From the NCBI GenBank assembly GCA_036278835.1, contig DASUKH010000144.1, positions 1-6,836 of the forward strand: 6,836 nucleotides of DNA, given 5' to 3'. Of this stretch, positions 1 to 6,836 are shown piece after piece. Both the position numbers and the translations under genes were made by a program. The stretch is from DATARH01 sp036278835 (GTDB lineage: Bacteria > Pseudomonadota > Alphaproteobacteria > ATCC43930 > CGMCC-115725). The notes beneath the pieces were generated by a model. That model did no database searches. It worked only from the letters and a program-made list of their open reading frames with translations, and was not told the origin of the DNA. Each line of letters starts with the position of its first letter. The stretch's first letter is position 1.

Positions 1-52
1 CCGGGGGATCGGGACGGTGCTTTCCCGGGCCGGCCGGTCCTGCTTTTGACAT

Positions 53-57
53 GAGGA
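53..57 (+). promoter_or_regulatory. Ribosome binding site that fixes the dnaK start
   Basis: GAGGA sits 5 bases before the ATG at 63 and overlaps an upstream in-frame ATG at 51. The 51 start would place this motif inside the coding region and add four residues (MRTP) not seen in the family, whereas the ATG at 63 gives the standard DnaK beginning MSKVIGIDLGTTN. I therefore take 63 as the start. Bases 1-50 show no recognisable gene or promoter; the heat-shock promoter of dnaK presumably lies upstream of the window. Confidence 0.75.
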
Positions 58-62
58 CCCCC

Positions 63-2006
<1,944 letters not shown>

Positions 2007-2030
2007 TTTCATCCTGGCGGCACCGGCCGC

Positions 2031-2051
2031 CCCCGGGCGCACCGCCCGGGG
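2031..2051 (+). other. GC hairpin in the dnaK-dnaJ intergenic region
   Basis: Within the 96-base gap a perfect 9-bp inverted repeat is visible: ccccgggcg (2031-2039), loop cac (2040-2042), cgcccgggg (2043-2051). All nine pairs are G:C, so it should be very stable in RNA. No T-run follows (next bases are cgcgttccgg), so it does not look like a classical intrinsic terminator. A role as partial attenuator, RNA-processing site or mRNA-stabilising structure between the two chaperone genes is inference; it would help explain unequal DnaK and DnaJ amounts. Confidence 0.55.
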
Positions 2052-2102
2052 CGCGTTCCGGGGCGTCTCCCTGCCACGATCTGAGCCGGACGTCTGTCGA
2101 GA

Positions 2103-3227
2103 ATGGCGAAGCAGGACTTTTACGATACACTCGGGGTTTCGCGAACCGCCGATGCCGACGAGCTGAAGCGGGCCTACCGCAAGCTCGCGATGAAATGTCA
2201 CCCGGACCGCAATCCGGGCGACAAAAGCGCCGAACAGAAATTCAAGGACATCAGCGAAGCCTATGAGGTCCTGAAGGACGATCAGAAGCGCGCCGCCTAC
2301 GACCGTTTCGGCCACGCCGCCTTCGAGAACGGTAGTCGCGGCCCCAGCGATTTCGGCTTTAGCGGCGGCTTCGCCGATATCTTTGAGGAGATGTTTGGCG
2401 CGATGGGCGCCGGGCGCCGTACCCAGGCGGGGCCGTCGCGCGGCAGCGATCTGCGCTACAACCTCGAAGTGTCGCTCGAGGACGCCTTCCGCGGCAAGCA
2501 GACGACGATCCGGGTGGCGACTTTTGTCCATTGCGATGCGTGCAAGGGCAGCGGCGCCGAGCCGGGATCGCGGCCGGTCTCATGCCGGACCTGCCACGGT
2601 CACGGCCGGGTGCGGGCGCAGCAAGGGTTCTTTACGATCGAGCGCACCTGCCCGACCTGCCAAGGTTCGGGGCGGACGATCGAGAAGCCGTGCCGGACCT
2701 GCGCCGGGCAGGGCCGCGTCCGGCGCGAAAAGACCCTGTCGGTCAACATCCCGCCGGGGGTCGAGGACGGCACCCGCATCCGCCTCGCCGGCGAGGGCGA
2801 GGCCGGCGTGCACGGCGCCGCGCCGGGCGATCTCTACATCTTCGTGGCGATCACGCCGCACGCGATCTTTCAGCGCGACGGCGCCAACATCTTCTGCCGG
2901 GTACCGATCCCGTTCACCACGGCGGCGCTCGGCGGCTCGCTCGAAGTGCCCACCGTCGAGGGGAGCCGCACCCGCGTCACGGTCCCGGCCGGCACCCAAT
3001 CGGGGCACCAGTTCCGCCTGCGCGGCAAGGGGATGACCGTGCTGCGCTCGCAGGCGCGCGGCGACATGTATATCCAGGCGGTCGTCGAGACCCCGGTCAA
3101 CCTGACCAAGCGCCAGCAGGAGTTGCTGCGGGAATTCGAGAAGGCCGGCGACAACGGCAAGACCAGCCCCGAAAGCGAAGGCTTCTTCGCCCGCGTCAAG
3201 GAATTTTTCGAAGATCTGCGGGAGTAG
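2103..3227 (+). CDS. dnaJ: Chaperone DnaJ (Hsp40), type I
   Basis: This DnaK co-chaperone captures unfolded clients and triggers ATP hydrolysis by DnaK through its J domain. The 374 residues are of normal length with the full type I architecture. The J domain (about 1-70) has the essential HPD at 33-35. A Gly/Phe-rich segment lies at about 75-104 (FGFSGGFADIFEEMFG). Four complete CxxCxGxG zinc motifs follow at 144-151, 161-168, 183-190 and 197-204, making two zinc centres. The C-terminal substrate-binding and dimerisation region starts at about 210 (TLSVNIPPGVEDGTRIRLAGEGE). All eight zinc cysteines are present, so it should be functional. The ATG at 2103 is preceded only by a weak Shine-Dalgarno-like cgaga, but MAKQDFYDTLGV is the family's normal start. 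It is probably co-transcribed with dnaK. Confidence 0.98.
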   Translation: MAKQDFYDTLGVSRTADADELKRAYRKLAMKCHPDRNPGDKSAEQKFKDISEAYEVLKDDQKRAAYDRFGHAAFENGSRGPSDFGFSGGFADIFEEMFGAMGAGRRTQAGPSRGSDLRYNLEVSLEDAFRGKQTTIRVATFVHCDACKGSGAEPGSRPVSCRTCHGHGRVRAQQGFFTIERTCPTCQGSGRTIEKPCRTCAGQGRVRREKTLSVNIPPGVEDGTRIRLAGEGEAGVHGAAPGDLYIFVAITPHAIFQRDGANIFCRVPIPFTTAALGGSLEVPTVEGSRTRVTVPAGTQSGHQFRLRGKGMTVLRSQARGDMYIQAVVETPVNLTKRQQELLREFEKAGDNGKTSPESEGFFARVKEFFEDLRE

Positions 3228-3242
3228 TCCGCTTCGCATTCC

Positions 3243-3261
3243 CGCTCCTCTTCGGAGAGCG
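3243..3261 (+). terminator. Possible terminator hairpin after dnaJ (UUCG tetraloop)
   Basis: The sequence folds as cgctc (3243-3247), one bulged c, tc, loop ttcg (3251-3254), ga, gagcg (3257-3261). This is a 7-bp stem with one bulge, closed by the very stable C(UUCG)G tetraloop in the + strand RNA. It lies 15 bases after the dnaJ stop and 20 bases before the end of the convergent gene. There is no T-run on either side, so intrinsic termination would be weak; it may instead protect the 3' end of the mRNA. Confidence 0.35.
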
Positions 3262-3281
3262 AGGTGAGTGCCCCGTCCTGC

Positions 3282-4778
3282 TCAGCAATGCGCGTATTGG
3301 CAGGTCACGATGCCGGTCTCGATCGGCCCCGTGATCGAGGACAGGAGCCGGAAGAGCTGGTAGACCGGCCGGGTCGCCGCATCCGCGACAAAGATCACAT
3401 CCTTGTCGTGCACCGGAAAGCGGCGGGCCAGCAGGTAGGATTTGGGGTCGTGCAGGTCGAGCCGATAGACGACCGGCGACAGCCCGTTCGGCGTAAAGCT
3501 GGCGGGCGGCTCGCCGAGCGCGCGCACCACCGCGACCGGCTCGTAGCGGAGCAGGAACACGGCGCGCGGGTCGGCCCGCTGGTCGTTGAGGCCGCCCGCC
3601 TTCGCCAGCGCCTCGCTCAGCGACAGGTGTGCCATGTCGAACGCGATTGTCGCGTTTTTGCCGGTTGCGCCGAAGACGCTGAAGACCTTGCGGCGGTGCA
3701 CCAGGGTCAGCACGTCGCCGGGACGAGCGAAAATATCTTCGGCCGGATCGGCAACCAGCGTGGCGAGCGGCACCGTCGCGGTCTTGCCGCCGCGCGACAG
3801 CCGCAGAAACGTCTGGTGCGCCGGCGCCTTGGTGCCGCCGGCGGCGGCGATGACCTGAAGCAGCCGGGCGCCGCCGAGCGGCAGCCGCACGCGCGCCCCC
3901 CCGAGCTTCTCGCCCTCGACCGAGACCGAATTGGCAGGGCTGCGCTTGATCACAACCAGCACCTGCGGGGTCAGTGCCCGTGAGGCGAGCCGGTTCTCGA
4001 TCCGCGTCTGCAGTTCGGCCGGGGTCAGCCCGACCGCCGTGATCCGCCCGGCATAGGGCACCGTGATGGCGCCATCGCGGCCAACCGTCTGGTCGGGGAT
4101 GCGCGTCTCGACGCGGTCGCCGGCGAATTGCAGCGGCGCCCCCTCGGCCGGCGTGCCAGCCCCCTCCCCTGGCTGGGTGCGACGCCCACCGATGGCCGTC
4201 TCGTCGGATTGCGCCATCCTTTCCGGCGCGGCAAAACCGCCCTGCCGGGCGGCAGGCCCACCCTCGGCGGCGGCCGGTTCCTCGGGGGCCAAGCCCGATG
4301 TCGCCCCCAGCAATCCGAGAAACCCGCCCGAACCCTGGGACCCGCCTTCCGGGCGCCCGCTTCCGCCGTCCGAGGCCGACGGCGCGGCGCCCAGCCCGGC
4401 CTGCGGGCCATTACCCACGCCAAACGGCGCCGGCCCCGCTCCCCCGGCCCGTTCGGAAAAGCCTGCGGGCCCGGTGCCGAACAGGCCATTGGGTCCGGCC
4501 TCCCAGATCGCCACCGACACGACATCGCCGGGTGCGATCGTCAGTGCCGGCGGCGGCTGGTAGGCGGCAAGGCGCCTGCGGAAGGGCGGCGGCTTGCGCG
4601 CGAGCAGCGTCCGAACAACCGAATCGTTGATTTTGACAACGTCGAAGGCGATCCGATCGTCCGAGCGCGCCTGCGCGATCACATCGCGACGCAGCGGCGG
4701 CCCGGAGCACCCGGAAAGCAGGGCGCCGGCGAGCGCCAGCACGATCAGCGAGACGCGGAACACCACACGGCAGCGCAA
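3282..4778 (-). CDS. Polysaccharide export outer-membrane lipoprotein, Wza-like (PES and SLBB domains)
   Basis: The likely role is a component of the outer-membrane channel that exports capsule or exopolysaccharide, as for Wza-family proteins. The 498-residue product begins with a lipoprotein signal peptide: hydrophobic VSLIVLALAGALLSGC, lipobox LSGC at 21-24, lipidated Cys24. The polysaccharide export domain begins at about 76 (ALTIAPGDVVSVAIWEAG), is interrupted by a Gly/Pro/Ala-rich stretch at about 96-220, and resumes with VGRDGAITVPYAGRITAVGLTPAELQTRI (about 232-260) and a PQVLVVI strand. Two SLBB-type segments follow, at about 285-363 (VSVEGEKLGG...LLQVIAAAGGT) and 366-465 (VFGATGKNATI...LSEALAKAGGL). 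The start is uncertain. A stop lies a little upstream with no ATG or GTG after it. TTG at 4778 has a G-run (4788-4793) 9 bases before it; GTG codons at residues 5 and 6 are alternatives that keep the signal peptide. No transport kinase or glycosyltransferase gene is adjacent in the window, so the polymer is unknown. Confidence 0.88.
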   Translation of the reverse strand: MRCRVVFRVSLIVLALAGALLSGCSGPPLRRDVIAQARSDDRIAFDVVKINDSVVRTLLARKPPPFRRRLAAYQPPPALTIAPGDVVSVAIWEAGPNGLFGTGPAGFSERAGGAGPAPFGVGNGPQAGLGAAPSASDGGSGRPEGGSQGSGGFLGLLGATSGLAPEEPAAAEGGPAARQGGFAAPERMAQSDETAIGGRRTQPGEGAGTPAEGAPLQFAGDRVETRIPDQTVGRDGAITVPYAGRITAVGLTPAELQTRIENRLASRALTPQVLVVIKRSPANSVSVEGEKLGGARVRLPLGGARLLQVIAAAGGTKAPAHQTFLRLSRGGKTATVPLATLVADPAEDIFARPGDVLTLVHRRKVFSVFGATGKNATIAFDMAHLSLSEALAKAGGLNDQRADPRAVFLLRYEPVAVVRALGEPPASFTPNGLSPVVYRLDLHDPKSYLLARRFPVHDKDVIFVADAATRPVYQLFRLLSSITGPIETGIVTCQYAHC

Positions 4779-4948
4779 CGGCGGCGGCCCCCCAACCCCC
4801 TTTGTCGGCGCACCCTAGTTTATCGCCGCTGTCCCCGGCAACCCTGGCGCGCACGGCGAAAGCCTGTGGCTTTAGCCCCGTTTGCGCACGCCGCGACGCG
4901 CCGGTAGTGTGCGGCAACGTCTCGTCTTGCGGATAAGGGTGGTGCGGC
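4779..4948. promoter_or_regulatory. Divergent intergenic region with weak promoter-like boxes
   Basis: This 170-base spacer lies between two genes reading outward, so it should hold promoters for both. On the + strand, TTGCGC (4882-4887) and TAGTGT (4905-4910) are 17 bases apart and about 39 bases before the ATG at 4949; the match to a housekeeping sigma consensus is poor. On the - strand, TAAACT (4822 down to 4817) could be a -10 box about 39 bases before the TTG start, but no good -35 box lies 17 bases further up. These boxes are suggestive only. I see no clear operator repeat. Confidence 0.25.
4935..4942 (+). promoter_or_regulatory. Ribosome binding site of the dehydrogenase gene at 4949
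   Basis: AAGGGTGG ends 6 bases before the ATG at 4949 and is the only purine-rich Shine-Dalgarno-like stretch nearby. It supports that ATG, which begins a nucleotide-binding fold of normal N-terminal length. Confidence 0.5.
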
Positions 4949-5809
4949 ATGGGCGTCGTCGTCGCGGTCATCGCACAAGGGACGATGGGAGCCGGCATCG
5001 GCGGCCGGCTGGCCAGGCGCGGCGCCGTGGTGCGCACCCTGCTGGCCGGGCGCAGCCGGAACAGCGCCGAGCGCGCCCGCGCCGCCGGCATGCAGCCGGC
5101 CGCCGACGAGCGCGCGCTGCTCGACGGCGCCGATTTCTTTCTGTCGATCCTGCCGCCGGGCGAGGCCGAGGCGCTCGCCCGGCGGCTCGCGCCGGTGCTC
5201 GCCGCGCTGCCGGCCAAGCCGGTCTATGTCGATTGCAACGCGGTCAGCCCGCAAACCGCCGGGCGCGTGGCGGCAATCGTGGCGCCGACAGGGGCACGGT
5301 TTGTCGATGCCGGCATCATCGGCGGCCCGCCGCGCGAGGGATACAGCCCGGCGATCTACGCCTCCGGCCCCGACGCCGGCGCGACCGCGGTGCTGCGCGA
5401 CTGGGGCCTCGATTGGCGGGTCATCGACGGGCCGGTCGGCGCCGCCTCGGGGCTCAAGATGTCCTATGCCGGGATCACCAAGGGGGTGACGGCGCTCGGC
5501 TCGGCGATGATGCTCGGCGCCGCCCGGTTCGGCTGCGCCGAGGCGTTGATCGCCGAGCTATCGGCGAGCCAGCCGGCCCTGTTCAAGTACCTGTCGGCCG
5601 GCATCCCGCGGATGTACGACAAGGCCTATCGCTGGATCGCCGAGATGGAGGAAATCTCAAACTTTCTCGATGCCAACCCGCCGTCGCGCGACATCTACGC
5701 CGCTATCGCCCGGCTCTACGAGTTCCTCGCCAACCCCGAGGCCGGGACGCCGCCCGGCCCCGACAACGCGATCCAGACCCTCGACCGGGTACTCGGCCGC
5801 GGCGGCTAA
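4949..5809 (+). CDS. NAD(P)-dependent dehydrogenase, 3-hydroxyisobutyrate/6-phosphogluconate dehydrogenase superfamily (DUF1932 type)
   Basis: This is a probable cytoplasmic dehydrogenase of the beta-hydroxyacid dehydrogenase superfamily; its substrate is not known. The 286 residues show an N-terminal Rossmann fold (about 1-160) beginning VVVAVIAQGTMGAGIGGRLARRGAVV. The dinucleotide loop reads AxGxMG (9-14), Ala replacing the first Gly of the usual GxGxxG. Next come ADFFLSILPPGEA (61-73), VYVDCNAVSP (92-101) and FVDAGIIGGPPREGY (118-132), the last being the superfamily's substrate-loop region. GAASGLKMSYAGITKG (164-179) carries the probable catalytic Lys170. The helical C-terminal domain (about 165-286) resembles DUF1932 proteins, which often have a modified glycine motif. 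It is divergent from the polysaccharide export gene and convergent with a TcuA-like flavoprotein gene, so it has no clear operon partner. The superfamily is well supported; a specific enzyme name is not. Confidence 0.87.
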   Translation: MGVVVAVIAQGTMGAGIGGRLARRGAVVRTLLAGRSRNSAERARAAGMQPAADERALLDGADFFLSILPPGEAEALARRLAPVLAALPAKPVYVDCNAVSPQTAGRVAAIVAPTGARFVDAGIIGGPPREGYSPAIYASGPDAGATAVLRDWGLDWRVIDGPVGAASGLKMSYAGITKGVTALGSAMMLGAARFGCAEALIAELSASQPALFKYLSAGIPRMYDKAYRWIAEMEEISNFLDANPPSRDIYAAIARLYEFLANPEAGTPPGPDNAIQTLDRVLGRGG

Positions 5810-5836
5810 AGCAGGCTCCCGCCCCTCAATCAGCGC

Positions 5837-5916
5837 GTCATTGCGAGCGAAGCGAAGCAATCCCGATGGCGAAGGCCGGCACGGGATTGCTTCGTCACTC
5901 CGCTCCTCGCAATGAC
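5837..5916. repeat. Interspersed palindromic repeat between convergent genes
   Basis: This imperfect palindrome has two perfect stems. The outer 11 bp pair gtcattgcgag (5837-5847) with ctcgcaatgac (5906-5916). The inner 13 bp pair cgaagcaatcccg (5853-5865) with cgggattgcttcg (5882-5894). Between the stems the left arm has 5 unpaired bases and the right arm 11, and the apical loop is 16 bases. The arm sequence belongs to the kind of short dispersed palindromic repeat common between genes in alphaproteobacteria, from general knowledge. It lies 28 bases after the stop of the + strand gene and 30 before the end of the - strand gene, so it may also serve as a bidirectional terminator or mRNA-end structure. 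No transposase is present; any mobilisation would need help in trans. Confidence 0.85.
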
Positions 5917-5945
5917 ACGGCGGGTGCGGAGCAGCGCAACGGTGC

Positions 5946-6836
5946 CTAACCCGCTTTCGCCTGCTGCCCTGCGGTGGTACCGGCGATCTTGCCGAACACC
6001 GAGCCGGAGACGAGGCCGGTGCCGCCCGGATAATTGAAATAGAAGAGGCCGCCGACCAGCTCGCCGGCCGCATACAATCCGGGGATCGGTTTCTGCGCCG
6101 TGTCGAGCACCCGCCCGTCATTGTCGATGCGCACCCCGCCGAACGTGAAGGTGAGGCCGCAGGTCGTGCAATAGGCCTCATAGGGCGGCTTTTCGAGCGG
6201 CATCGCCCAATTTGTCTTGTCGACCGCAAGGCCCTTCGTGGTCCGGCCGTCCTTCACGGTCGGGTTGTACGGGATCGAGCGGTCGATCGCGGCGTTGTAG
6301 GCGCGGATTTCCTCGAGGAAGCGGCGCTTGTTCACCGCCGCGCCGGTTTCCGCCATCTTGTCGGCCAGCTCCTCCAGCGTGTTGGCCGTGACCTTGGTGA
6401 CCTGGCGGATGCGGTATTCGTCGCGCTGATACTGCACGACCTGCTGGTCGAAAATCTGCCAGGCAAACTGGTGCGGCTGTTCCAGGATGAGGCGGCCGTA
6501 TTTCGCGTAGGTGTAGTTGCGGAAATCGGCGCCCTCGTCGCAGAACCGGACGCCATCGGCATTGACCATCACGGCGAACGGATAGGAGTGCTTCTGGAAA
6601 TTGTCGCCGACCGCAAGGTCGCCGAATTCGGGGGCGTTGTAGTCCCACCCGACGGCGTGGCAGCCCGACCAGTTGCCATAGGCCATCGCGCCGATCTCCA
6701 GCGCCATCTGGATGCCCTTGCCGGTGTTGAAGCGGGTGCCGCGCACCTTGGCGAGGTCCCAGCCGGGGCCGAGATAGCGGGTGCGCATCTCGGCATTGGC
6801 CTCGAACCCGCCGCAGGCGAGCACCACCGCCTTGCA
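5946..6836 (-). CDS. FAD-dependent oxidoreductase, tricarballylate dehydrogenase (TcuA)-like, N-terminus outside window
   Basis: This is a flavoprotein of the fumarate reductase/succinate dehydrogenase flavoprotein family. It most resembles TcuA, which oxidises tricarballylate to cis-aconitate in other bacteria. Only the C-terminal 296 residues are visible. The reading frame runs open to the window edge (CKAVVLACGGFEAN), so the roughly 150-190 N-terminal residues with the first FAD-binding GxGxxG are missing; the GTG at 6825-6827 is internal, not the start. Visible parts, numbered from the edge: ACGGFEANAEMR (7-18), the substrate-domain segment FAVMVNADGVRFCDEGADFRNYTYAKYG (about 87-114) with Arg106 as a candidate catalytic residue, CGLTFTFGGVRID (226-238), and the C-terminal FAD-binding segment IPGLYAAGELVGG (251-263) followed by YPGGTGLVSGSVFGKIAG. 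The His and Arg expected late in true fumarate reductases are absent, arguing for a TcuA-like rather than a fumarate reductase role. No tcuB- or tcuC-like partner is in view, so the substrate is open. Confidence 0.88.
   Translation of the reverse strand, partial: CKAVVLACGGFEANAEMRTRYLGPGWDLAKVRGTRFNTGKGIQMALEIGAMAYGNWSGCHAVGWDYNAPEFGDLAVGDNFQKHSYPFAVMVNADGVRFCDEGADFRNYTYAKYGRLILEQPHQFAWQIFDQQVVQYQRDEYRIRQVTKVTANTLEELADKMAETGAAVNKRRFLEEIRAYNAAIDRSIPYNPTVKDGRTTKGLAVDKTNWAMPLEKPPYEAYCTTCGLTFTFGGVRIDNDGRVLDTAQKPIPGLYAAGELVGGLFYFNYPGGTGLVSGSVFGKIAGTTAGQQAKAG

Noticed and set aside
46..51. TTGACA resembling a perfect -35 promoter box just before dnaK
   Set aside because: It is only 12 bases from the dnaK start, so any transcript would begin inside the gene; no suitable -10 box follows 17 bases on. 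Probably chance.
51..62. Upstream in-frame ATG as the dnaK start
   Set aside because: It adds MRTP, which is not typical of DnaK, and it overlaps the ribosome binding site of the ATG at 63.
2007..2102. ROSE-type RNA thermometer before dnaJ
   Set aside because: The Shine-Dalgarno region before dnaJ is weak and I could find no convincing upstream strand pairing with it; only the GC hairpin further up is clear.
3264..4907. Two long + strand frames (3264-3983 and 4128-4907) opposite the export gene
   Set aside because: They are Arg/Ala/Pro-rich translations without motifs, while the - strand frame has a signal peptide and recognised export domains.
5837..5916. Peptides encoded by the repeat in several frames
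   Set aside because: Such translations are a common annotation artefact of this repeat type; no start signal or domain supports a gene.
4882..5949. A 355-codon + strand frame overlapping the dehydrogenase gene
   Set aside because: Its translation is Arg-rich and motif-free and runs through the palindromic repeat; the frame at 4949 gives a clear Rossmann-fold protein.

Overview
The window is GC-rich, densely coding DNA that looks like the chromosome of an alphaproteobacterium, probably of the Rhizobiales/Rhodospirillales type. This rests on the DnaK and DnaJ sequences, strong third-position G/C bias, weak or non-canonical translation starts, and an intergenic palindrome of the 'tcattgcgag...gaagcaatcc' kind that is scattered through many alphaproteobacterial genomes. 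The organism assignment is inference; no marker here fixes a genus.

Layout: (1) dnaK and dnaJ on the + strand (63-2006 and 2103-3227) form the Hsp70/Hsp40 chaperone unit, separated by 96 bases that carry a strong GC hairpin. (2) A gene on the - strand (3282-4778) converges on dnaJ. It encodes a Wza-like outer-membrane lipoprotein for polysaccharide export, with a long Gly/Pro/Ala-rich insertion inside its first export domain. A small hairpin with a UUCG loop lies between the two gene ends. (3) A 170-base divergent spacer (4779-4948) separates it from a + strand gene (4949-5809) for an NAD(P)-dependent dehydrogenase of the 3-hydroxyisobutyrate/6-phosphogluconate dehydrogenase superfamily (DUF1932 type). 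(4) A palindromic repeat (5837-5916) fills the gap between this gene and (5) a convergent - strand flavoprotein gene (5946 to the window edge). That gene resembles tricarballylate dehydrogenase (TcuA) and is cut by the window, so its N-terminal FAD-binding part is missing.

Only dnaK-dnaJ form an obvious functional unit. The other three genes sit on alternating strands and look like independent transcription units: cell-surface polysaccharide export, and two redox enzymes of unknown substrate in this organism. I see no tRNA, rRNA, CRISPR array, insertion sequence or prophage gene, and no convincing undescribed multi-gene system. The points most worth a second look are the disordered insertion in the Wza-like protein, the palindromic repeat with its unequal arms, the dnaK-dnaJ hairpin, and the changed active-site motifs of the TcuA-like flavoprotein.
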